From NCBI RefSeq assembly GCF_018986915.1, contig NZ_CP076723.1:4430228-4494227 (forward strand): DNA of 64,000 bases, read 5' to 3'. The first letter of the stretch is position 1. Each line of letters opens with the position of its first letter. The position numbers were made by a program, and so were the translations under genes. Positions 40,957 through 47,896 of this stretch are shown one piece after another. The notes beneath the pieces were generated by a model. It was not told the origin of the DNA. It worked only from the letters and a program-made list of their open reading frames with translations, and ran no database searches. The DNA is from Geomonas oryzisoli. Its GTDB lineage: Bacteria; Desulfobacterota; Desulfuromonadia; Geobacterales; Geobacteraceae.

Positions 40957-42363
40957 TCAGCGACGGGTGAGCTTGAGGCGTTTCCAGAGGGAGGGTTGCG
41001 AGATGCCGAGCAGCCGGGCGGCGAGGGTCTGGTTGCCGCCGGCCCGGCTCATCGCCTCTTCCAGCAGGTATTCGGCCGCGTTGGCAAAGGTCGGCAGCGG
41101 CTCGAAGGAGGCGAAGGGGTTCTGGTCCGGGACGCGCTCCGCCACGGTACCGCCGGAGGCGTTGATCGACTTCACGAAGCTCTCCATGGAAAGCATGCGC
41201 TCCTTGTGCGTGCTCACCGCGTCGAAGACCATCGCCTTGAACTCGCGGACGTTGCCGGGAAAACCGTAGGTCGACAGAAGCTGCACGAGACCCGGCGGCG
41301 GAGTCGGCTTCTTCTTGGACAGCGTCGCGGCTGCCTCCTCCAGGAACAGGTCCAGGAGGTAAGGGATGTCTCCCTTGCGCTCGCGCAGCGGCGGGACCTC
41401 GACGTGGTGGGCGCGCAGCCGGTAGAAGAGGTCGCGCCTGAAGGTGCCTTCGGCGACCTTCGCCTCCAGGTTCTGGTGGGTCGCCACCACGACGCGCGCC
41501 TTCAGCCGCTTGGGCTGGTCGCTCCCCAGCGGGAAATACTCACCCTCCTGAAGCAGCCGCAACAGTTTCACCTGGGACGCGATGCTCAGATCCCCGATCT
41601 CGTCGAGGAAGAGGGTGCCGTTGGCGGCCGCCTCGATCATGCCGCGGCGCACCGCTTCGGCTCCAGTAAATGCGCCGCGTAGATGCCCGAAGAGGGTGTC
41701 TGCGAAGACCGTGTCGTCGAGGCCGGCCACGTTGACCGCGACCATCTCTCCTTTGCAGCCGCTGAGCCGGTGAGTGGCCTGCGCCAGCAGTTCCTTGCCC
41801 GAGCCGCTCTCGCCAGTGATCAGCAGGGGGAGCGGGCTCTTCGCCACCGCCTCGATGTAGGCGAACATCGCCTGCATGGCGCGATCGGCGGTGCAGATGG
41901 CAGAGAAGGCCTCCGGGTGCTTGAGCTCGCAGGAGACGAAACGCTGGGTCATCTCCTTGTGTTCCCGCTGCAGCTCGAGGTGCTTGATGGCCCGCACCAC
42001 GCCGCAGACGATGCGTTCCTCGTCGTCGGTCTTCACGTAGTAGTCGTGGGCGCCGAGCTTCATGCAGGTGACCACCTTCCCCACCTGGTTCAGGCCGCTG
42101 ACCACTATCACCGCCACCGCGGGGTAACGCTCCCCGATCTGGGTAAGCAGCTCCTCCCCGGAAACGTGCGGCATGGTGAGGTCGAGCAGGACCAGCCCGA
42201 AATCCTGCTGCGCCATCAGCTCCAGGACCTGTCGGCTGTCGCTGCACGTCTCCACGTTGGTGATCCCGGCGCTGCTTTCCAGCGCCAGCGACAGCGAACG
42301 GAGCCAGGCCGGCTCGTCATCCACCAGCAGCACCCGGAAGGACGGGTAGAGGTCACTGTCCAT
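40957..42363 (-). CDS. NtrC-family sigma-54-dependent response regulator
   Basis: The protein has 468 residues from ATG 42363 (AGGGGG upstream); its start overlaps the sensor gene's stop by 11 bp. Receiver domain with D61 (LLDLTMPHVSG), AAA+ domain with Walker A GESGSGKE (184-191), the sigma-54 contact GAFTGA (230-235) and Walker B TLFLDEIGD. A C-terminal Fis-type helix-turn-helix (NQTLAARLLGISQPSLWKR) completes it. It is paired with the upstream sensor kinase and probably activates the sigma-54 promoter at 40750. Confidence 0.95.
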   Translation of the reverse strand: MDSDLYPSFRVLLVDDEPAWLRSLSLALESSAGITNVETCSDSRQVLELMAQQDFGLVLLDLTMPHVSGEELLTQIGERYPAVAVIVVSGLNQVGKVVTCMKLGAHDYYVKTDDEERIVCGVVRAIKHLELQREHKEMTQRFVSCELKHPEAFSAICTADRAMQAMFAYIEAVAKSPLPLLITGESGSGKELLAQATHRLSGCKGEMVAVNVAGLDDTVFADTLFGHLRGAFTGAEAVRRGMIEAAANGTLFLDEIGDLSIASQVKLLRLLQEGEYFPLGSDQPKRLKARVVVATHQNLEAKVAEGTFRRDLFYRLRAHHVEVPPLRERKGDIPYLLDLFLEEAAATLSKKKPTPPPGLVQLLSTYGFPGNVREFKAMVFDAVSTHKERMLSMESFVKSINASGGTVAERVPDQNPFASFEPLPTFANAAEYLLEEAMSRAGGNQTLAARLLGISQPSLWKRLKLTRR

Positions 42364-44074
42364 TTTTACCCCCTGCCACGGCAGCCGGAAGAGAAAGGGT
42401 GACCGTGGTCCCCTCACCGGGGTTCGACTCGAAGCCGAGGTCGCCGCCGTGGTCCTTGATGATGTTTGCCGAAATGCTGAGCCCGAGGCCGGTCCCTCCG
42501 CTCTCGCGCTTGGTGGTGAAGAACGGGTCGGTCAGGTGCTGCAGGTGTTCGGGTGCGATCCCGGTCCCCTGGTCCCGAACCTTTAGCACCACCCTCCCCG
42601 CCCCCGCGTCGTAGCTGGTGACGACCTCGATGCCGCGGCTCGGGTCCGGCAGCGCCTGCCCGGCGTTCATGATCAGGTTCACCACCACCTGCTCCAGCCG
42701 TTGCACGTTGCCGTAGACCGGCGGCAAGCCGGCGCCGTACCTCGCGCTGAAATTAGTGGTGAATTTCCGGGTCGCCACATCCACCAGCCGCACCGCGGTC
42801 TGCACCACGTCGTTGAAGTCCAGCGGTTCCTTGCGCGCCTCGTCGTCCTTACGGGCGAAGTTCTTCAGGTCGTCCACGGTCTTCTTGATGCGGTGCGCGC
42901 CGTCTTGTATCTCGTCCAGGATGAGCGGCACCTCCTGCCGTACCCGTTGGTACCTGATCCCCCCCAGGGAAAAGTCCCCCTCTTCCTCCTGGTAGCGGTC
43001 CAGGATGCGCTCCGCATCCCGGAATATCTTCTTAAGGGTCGGCATGTTCATCAGGATGATGCCCGTCGGGTTGTTGATCTCGTGGGCAACCCCGGACACC
43101 AGGATCCCGAGCGCCGCCATTTTGTCCGCCTGCACCAGTTGCTGCTGGTTTCTCTGCAACTCGGCCAGGGCGTTGGATAGGGACTCCGTACGCTGCGCCA
43201 CCTGCCGGCGCAGGGAGTACGACCAGAGCACCGTCGCCGCCAGGATCAGGGAGAGGGGGATCACCACCAGCGCCGCGTACTTGGCGATGAGGAGCCACGA
43301 GGTCTTCTGCGGCTCCAGGACGCCGATCCACCGGTTGTAGATCTCGTCGAACTGGCCGGTCTTCTTCAGGATGCTCAACCCTTCGTTGAACTGGGCCAGC
43401 AGTTCCGCGTTCCCCTTCCTGACCGCGTAGCAGTAGTAGCGCTGGGGCGCCACATTGCTCGCCACCGGCACGATGTTCTCCAGTTTGTCCTCGCGGATGA
43501 TGTGCATGCCCGGCAGCAGCGCGAGCACCGCGTAGTCGCAGTTCCCCCGGGCGAGCTGTTCCAGGGTGTCGCGCGGACTGTCGGTGAGCACCAGGTCGCG
43601 CTCCCACCCCTTCTCCTTGAGGTAGTTGTGCATCCCTCCGCCGCGGTGCACCAGCACCTTCTTCCCCTTGAGCTCATCGAGCCCCTGGACTTTGGGCGTC
43701 CCTTTCCTGGCGAAGATGGCCTGCACGATGATGGAGTGCGGAGTGGAAAAGTCGTAGTGTCCGGCCCGGCTCTCCGAGAACGAGAGCCCCTCCAGCACGT
43801 CCACCTCGCCGGTGTCGAGCTGCTTCAGAATGGTCCCGAAGTCTCCCAGCCGGATCTCGACCTGCATCCCCATGACGCCGGCGATGGCCTTGGTGAGGTC
43901 GACGATATAGCCCGCGGGCTGTCCGTACTTGTCCAGGAACTGGTAGGGAGGATAGTTGCTGTTGCCCCCGACGACGATGATTCGGGAAGCAGAGGCGGGA
44001 GCGGGCGACTGCGCCGCAAAGCCCGAGGCAGGCAAGACGAGGGCCAGCAGTAAAAGGATGATTCTGGTCAGCAT
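42353..44074 (-). CDS. Sensor histidine kinase with periplasmic solute-binding domain
   Basis: The protein has 573 residues. ATG 44074 begins the signal peptide MLTRIILLLLALVLPASGFA (AGGAG upstream); the longer frame upstream is not protein-like. Residues 30-265 form an SBP_bac_3-type domain (NYPPYQFLDKYGQPAGYIVDLTKAI). One membrane helix (about 280-300) leads to a coiled segment, HisKA with GVAHEINNPTG and HATPase with FFTTKRESGGTGLGLSI. This layout senses amino acids or organic acids directly in the periplasm. The partner regulator is the next gene; the inferred target is the porin-flavocytochrome operon, so the ligand may be its substrate. Confidence 0.93.
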   Translation of the reverse strand: MLTRIILLLLALVLPASGFAAQSPAPASASRIIVVGGNSNYPPYQFLDKYGQPAGYIVDLTKAIAGVMGMQVEIRLGDFGTILKQLDTGEVDVLEGLSFSESRAGHYDFSTPHSIIVQAIFARKGTPKVQGLDELKGKKVLVHRGGGMHNYLKEKGWERDLVLTDSPRDTLEQLARGNCDYAVLALLPGMHIIREDKLENIVPVASNVAPQRYYCYAVRKGNAELLAQFNEGLSILKKTGQFDEIYNRWIGVLEPQKTSWLLIAKYAALVVIPLSLILAATVLWSYSLRRQVAQRTESLSNALAELQRNQQQLVQADKMAALGILVSGVAHEINNPTGIILMNMPTLKKIFRDAERILDRYQEEEGDFSLGGIRYQRVRQEVPLILDEIQDGAHRIKKTVDDLKNFARKDDEARKEPLDFNDVVQTAVRLVDVATRKFTTNFSARYGAGLPPVYGNVQRLEQVVVNLIMNAGQALPDPSRGIEVVTSYDAGAGRVVLKVRDQGTGIAPEHLQHLTDPFFTTKRESGGTGLGLSISANIIKDHGGDLGFESNPGEGTTVTLSLPAAVAGGKNGQ

Positions 44075-44281
44075 GGCAAGCAGGGCTCCTACGCATAACC
44101 GCAACGTGCATGGCCAAGGAGAAAGGACGCTGACAGCGGGAACTTCGCGGCACTTATACCACCGCTGCGCGGCCGGGGTCAAAGCATATTTTGGTGGGGT
44201 TGCCCCTCGCCTGCCCTGTCGCCCCCGCCAAGATTCACACACAAACGATGCGGGAAAATGATGGTTATCATATAAATTACA

Positions 44282-44309
44282 TTGACATATCGTTTCTTGA
44301 ATGTTAACT
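44282..44309 (+). promoter_or_regulatory. Candidate sigma-70 promoter for the 84-residue protein gene
   Basis: TTGACA, a 16-base spacer and TTAACT in an AT-rich stretch of the 340-bp divergent gap 44075-44414. The rest of the gap shows nothing I can name. Confidence 0.45.
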
Positions 44310-44414
44310 GTACTCCCTGCATGAGATGGGGGACGTCGCTGAAGGTCAACCGCGGCGCCGCTGCCACGACCTTGAGATGCTTCTCCGCTGCGGGCATGGA
44401 AAAAGGAGCAGTGC

Positions 44415-44669
44415 ATGGATCTGTCGGCGCAACTGGCCGAAACGGCAAGGCGGCAGCACGATGACGCGGGACTCCCGGCATGGCTGGTCGAGGATATCCT
44501 GGCCCTTTGCGCAGCTCCCGGCGTCTGTGACGTCGATGAAGAGCTGATCCGCCGTCTCCTGCGGCAGGTGGAGGAGTTCGACAGCTACGCCGGAGTCGGC
44601 TGCTTCGGCGATAGTGCCAGCGCCGCCGACATCGAGGCAACCCTTACCGAACTTCGGAAACGCCACTGA
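44415..44669 (+). CDS. Small hypothetical protein (84 aa)
   Basis: The start has AAAAAGGAG nine bases upstream, which is a strong site, so I believe this is expressed. The sequence is acidic and helical, with RQHDDAGLPAWLVEDIL at the start and a C-terminal ADIEATLTELRKRH helix. It has three cysteines (two in LCAAPGVC) and no signal peptide or membrane helix. It is not recognised. A similarly small Cys-rich gene follows 94 bp later. Confidence 0.65.
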   Translation: MDLSAQLAETARRQHDDAGLPAWLVEDILALCAAPGVCDVDEELIRRLLRQVEEFDSYAGVGCFGDSASAADIEATLTELRKRH

Positions 44670-44763
44670 GCCTTCCGGTGCCGCTGTCCATCGTGCCGCG
44701 CGGCGCCACATGCAGGTGCAACATATTTCCGGTTAACAATGAACCAATTGCCAGAGGTGCATC

Positions 44764-45030
44764 ATGGCGTGCGAACTCGTCGACTGCTGCCAGTTCTTCA
44801 AAGACAACATGAAGGATCTTCCCAAGGCGGCTCAATATATTCAGAGCAAACTCTGCTTCGGTGACTACCAAAGCTGCAACCGGTACCAGATCTACCGGCA
44901 GACCGGAGAGCATATGCCCTTCGACCTCTGCCCGGGAGACCAGGAAGCGATCCGGAAGGTGAAGCAGTGCCTTCAGAAGAAGCGTTGCCAGGACGAGCCG
45001 CCTGACTGCCCGGACCGCGAGATCAAATAG
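44764..45030 (+). CDS. Small cysteine-rich hypothetical protein (88 aa)
   Basis: Nine cysteines in 88 residues: C3, C8, C9, C31, C38, C56, C69, C75 and C82. ATG 44764 follows AGAGGTG. There is no export signal, so the cysteines are probably for a metal or Fe-S cluster in the cytoplasm rather than disulfides. The pattern CXFGDYQSCNRY ... DLCPGD recalls small conserved proteins of deltaproteobacteria, but I do not recognise a family. A terminator follows. Confidence 0.75.
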   Translation: MACELVDCCQFFKDNMKDLPKAAQYIQSKLCFGDYQSCNRYQIYRQTGEHMPFDLCPGDQEAIRKVKQCLQKKRCQDEPPDCPDREIK

Positions 45031-45058
45031 CCTCCCACACCTACCCCAGCTTTCCTGT

Positions 45059-45082
45059 AAGCCTCCGTTCGCGGAGGCTTTT
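45059..45082 (+). terminator. Rho-independent terminator after the Cys-rich gene
   Basis: GCCTCCG-TTCG-CGGAGGC, a UUCG-type tetraloop stem, followed by TTTTCTTTTT. Confidence 0.92.
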
Positions 45083-45155
45083 CTTTTTCCACCAGGCCTC
45101 GCCCAACCCATCGCTGAAACCAATACGATCGAGAGTTTTTATCGAAACTATCGGT

Positions 45156-45184
45156 TTGACTTATTTCCTTCCTGCACATATATA
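45156..45184 (+). promoter_or_regulatory. Sigma-70 promoter of the double-cubane reductase operon
   Basis: TTGACT, 17 bases, TATATA; the expected transcription start is about 30 bp before the GGGAGGGG ribosome-binding site. Confidence 0.75.
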
Positions 45185-45221
45185 CATTTTACAATTTTTA
45201 ATTTCCATCGGGAGGGGATGC

Positions 45222-46514
45222 ATGAGCGACCAGTTTGAAGTGAAATCCGATCCGGCACTTTGGGAGAAGCTGGGCATGGACGTGGCCCGTTTCTCGGGAA
45301 TGCCCCCCATGCTGACCAACGCCTACCGCGGCATCTTCCTGTCGCAGCAGGGGCGCCCCGAAAAAATGGCCTACTTCGACGACATGGTCGCCAACATCCA
45401 CACCGGCCGCATCCAGGAGATCTACGACGCCAAGGTGGGCGGAAAGCCGGTCATCGGCACCTTCTGCGTCTACGTCCCCGAGGAGCTGGTGGTCGCCGCC
45501 GGAGGGATCTGTATCGGCCTGTGCGGCGGGGCCCAGGGCTCCATCGCGGACGCCGAGAAGATCCTGCCGCGCAACATCTGCCCGATGGTGAAATCCGCCT
45601 TCGGCTTCAAGGTCGGCAAGATCTGTCCCTACTTCCAGGTGGTCGACCTGGTCTACGGCGAAACCACCTGCGATGCGAAGAAAAAGACATGGGAGCTCCT
45701 GGACCGTTACGTGCCGACCCACGTCATGGAGATCCCGCAGATGAAGCGGGAGCGCGACAAGTGGCTCTGGCTGGACGAGGTCAAGGATTTCAAGGCTGCC
45801 GTGGAGCGGATCACCGACACCATTACCGATTTCGATGCGGTGGCCGCCGGGATCAAGACGGTCAACGCCAAGCGTTTCGCACTGCAGCGCCTGAACTCCC
45901 TGCGCCACCACAACCCGTCGCCCATCAGCGGCAAGGACATGCTGCTCATCGAGCAGATCGCCTTCTACGACGAGCCGGTCCGTTTCGCGCAGAAGGTGCA
46001 CGAGCTGTGCGACGAACTGGAGCAGCGCATCGGCAGCGGCATCGCCGTGGCACCGAAGTCCACCCCGCGCATCATGGTCTCGGGCACCCCGATGGCGCTT
46101 CCCAACTGGAAGCTGCACCACATCATCGAGTCCGCAGGCGCCATCGTCGTGAACGAGGAGAGCTGCATCGGCACCCGCTATTACAAGGACCTGATCGACG
46201 AGGGTTCCACCGACCTGGAGCAGCAGCTGGAGCGGCTTACCGAGCGGTACATGAAGATCGACTGCTCCTGCTTCACCCCCAACGACGACCGTATCGCACA
46301 GGTGCTCAAGGAATACGAGGAGTCCGGCGCGGAGGGGATCATCGATTACTGCCTGCAGTTTTGCCACACCTACAACATCGAGGCGGTGAAGCTCCGGGAA
46401 GCGTGCGAGGCGCGCGACATCCCGTTCATGTCCATCGAAACCGACTATTCCCCCGACGATGTCGGGCAACTGCAGACGCGCGTCGAGGCGTTCCTGGAGC
46501 AGATCAAGGGGTAG
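45222..46514 (+). CDS. Double-cubane-cluster-type reductase (2-hydroxyacyl-CoA dehydratase family)
   Basis: The protein has 430 residues from ATG 45222 (GGGAGGGG upstream). It has the HGD-D fold with GTFCVYVPEELVVAAG and GICIGLCGG at the N-terminal half, NICPMVKSAFG and KICPYFQVVD, and later EESCIGTRYY, DCSC and IIDYCLQFCHTYN, giving many conserved Cys. It is a single chain without the alpha/beta pair of true dehydratases. It is followed three bases later by its ATPase activator, as in the double-cubane cluster proteins studied by Jeoung and Dobbek, which reduce small molecules such as acetylene with ATP-driven electrons. The natural substrate is unknown. Confidence 0.85.
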   Translation: MSDQFEVKSDPALWEKLGMDVARFSGMPPMLTNAYRGIFLSQQGRPEKMAYFDDMVANIHTGRIQEIYDAKVGGKPVIGTFCVYVPEELVVAAGGICIGLCGGAQGSIADAEKILPRNICPMVKSAFGFKVGKICPYFQVVDLVYGETTCDAKKKTWELLDRYVPTHVMEIPQMKRERDKWLWLDEVKDFKAAVERITDTITDFDAVAAGIKTVNAKRFALQRLNSLRHHNPSPISGKDMLLIEQIAFYDEPVRFAQKVHELCDELEQRIGSGIAVAPKSTPRIMVSGTPMALPNWKLHHIIESAGAIVVNEESCIGTRYYKDLIDEGSTDLEQQLERLTERYMKIDCSCFTPNDDRIAQVLKEYEESGAEGIIDYCLQFCHTYNIEAVKLREACEARDIPFMSIETDYSPDDVGQLQTRVEAFLEQIKG

Positions 46515-46517
46515 GCC

Positions 46518-47261
46518 ATGCAAATGGGGATCGATCTCGGCTCGCGCACCATCAAGACCGTCACCCTTAAGGGGGGTAGCATGCTGGAGCGCCGCGTCGT
46601 GGAAAGCGGCTTCGAGCCGCACCGCCAGGCCCTGCAGATGCTGGGCGAACACCCGCAGGCGCGCGTGGTGGCGACCGGCTACGGCAGACACCTGATGCAG
46701 CAGCACGCCGAACTCGACATCATCACCGAGATCAAGGCGCATGCCCTGGGTGCGCGCCACCTCTTCCCGCATTGCCGGGCCGTTCTCGACGTGGGCGGGC
46801 AGGACAGCAAGGTGATCCTGTTGAGCGACAACGGGCGCATCGTCAACTTCCAGATGAACGACAAGTGCGCCGCAGGTACCGGGCGCTTTCTGGAGATGAT
46901 GGCGGTCTCCCTCGGTTACGGCCTGAAAGATTTCGGTATCGCCGCGGCACAGGCCGACGCCGGCACCCCCATCAACAGCATGTGCGCCGTCTTCGCGGAG
47001 TCCGAGGTGGTTTCCCTGAAGAACAGGGGCGTTCCTCCTGCGGAAATCGCCCGCGCGGTGCATCTCGCCGTCGCCTCACGTCTGGCGGCCATGGTTTCCA
47101 AGACCGGCGAGTGCCGCCATCTCGTTTTTACCGGAGGCGTCGCCAACAACAAGACGCTCGTGGCAATGCTGGAGAAGGCGCTGGGAGTGCCGGTGCTGGT
47201 TCCGGAAGACCCTTCCATAACAGGAGCACTCGGTGCGGCCCTGCACGCCGGCTGCTCCTGA
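46518..47261 (+). CDS. ATPase activator of the dehydratase/double-cubane reductase (BadF/HgdC family)
   Basis: This 247-residue ASKHA-fold ATPase has the phosphate-1 loop MGIDLGSRTIKTV, the middle DVGGQDSKVI motif, and NDKCAAGTGRFLEMM with the cluster-ligand Cys. It then has SMCAVFAESEVVSL with a second Cys and TGGVANNKTLV. As a dimer it would hold one [4Fe-4S] between subunits and use ATP hydrolysis to push an electron to the reductase. It starts three bases after the reductase gene, clearly in the same operon. Confidence 0.93.
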   Translation: MQMGIDLGSRTIKTVTLKGGSMLERRVVESGFEPHRQALQMLGEHPQARVVATGYGRHLMQQHAELDIITEIKAHALGARHLFPHCRAVLDVGGQDSKVILLSDNGRIVNFQMNDKCAAGTGRFLEMMAVSLGYGLKDFGIAAAQADAGTPINSMCAVFAESEVVSLKNRGVPPAEIARAVHLAVASRLAAMVSKTGECRHLVFTGGVANNKTLVAMLEKALGVPVLVPEDPSITGALGAALHAGCS

Positions 47262-47324
47262 TACGCCTAAAGATAGATGTACGGGCAGCAATGGCCCGAC
47301 AGAAAAAGGATAGGAGAGAAGAAG

Positions 47325-47765
47325 ATGAAAAGAGTAGTTTCCCTGACCCTGGCAGTACTGTTCACCCTGATCGCGACGGCGGCCTTCGCAGGCAACCTTT
47401 TCGGCGGCAACTACCGCTACGTCGCGCCTGCCGACTTCAAGAAGTGGCTGGAGACCGGCAAGAAGGTGCAGATCGTCGACATCCAGGTACCTGTGGAGTT
47501 CCAGCAGCACCACTTCAAGGGAGCGGTGCAGACCAACGCCTTTCCGGTGAAGTCCGCCGAGGACAAGCAGAAGCTCGACCGGGTGCTGCCGCAGTTGACC
47601 GCTTCCCGCGAGGAGATCGTCATCATCTGCCCCCGTGGCGGCGGCGGCGCCAAGAACACCTACGACTACCTGAAGGGAAAAGGGATCGTCGAAGCGCGCC
47701 TGTTGATCCTCGAGGACGGCATGCAGGGGTGGCCCTACCGTGAACTGGTGGCGCAGGGGAAATAA
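47325..47765 (+). CDS. Periplasmic single-domain rhodanese
   Basis: The protein has 146 residues from ATG 47325 (TAGGAGAG upstream). A signal peptide (to FAFAG region, about residue 23) is followed by one rhodanese domain with IVDIQVPVEFQQHHFKGAV and a probable active-site loop ICPRGGGGAKN. The loop after the Cys is Gly-rich rather than the usual CxxGxR. It lies 63 bp behind the activator gene, so it may be co-transcribed with the reductase pair. Confidence 0.85.
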   Translation: MKRVVSLTLAVLFTLIATAAFAGNLFGGNYRYVAPADFKKWLETGKKVQIVDIQVPVEFQQHHFKGAVQTNAFPVKSAEDKQKLDRVLPQLTASREEIVIICPRGGGGAKNTYDYLKGKGIVEARLLILEDGMQGWPYRELVAQGK

Positions 47766-47776
47766 AAACCTGCAGA

Positions 47777-47884
47777 AGGGACTGGCTCCGTCAGGTGCCA
47801 GTCCCTCTGGCGGAACGCTCTGTTCAGCTCAGCCAAACCAACAGCCAACTAAGGGGACAGGCACCTGGCGGAGCCAGTCCCCCC
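47777..47884 (+). repeat. Complete composite GGGACTGGC-family element
   Basis: Hairpin GGGACTGGC ... GCCAGTCCC, spacer TGGCGGAACGCTC ... CAGCTCAGCC, then a second hairpin GGGGACAGGCACC ... GGAGCCAGTCCCC. It separates the rhodanese gene from the convergent helicase gene. Confidence 0.88.
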
Positions 47885-47896
47885 CGTCCTTCCTTT

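Noticed and set aside
45198-47063. 621-codon minus-strand open frame over the double-cubane reductase genes
   Set aside because: Antisense shadow; the plus-strand genes have clear motifs, a promoter and ribosome-binding sites.
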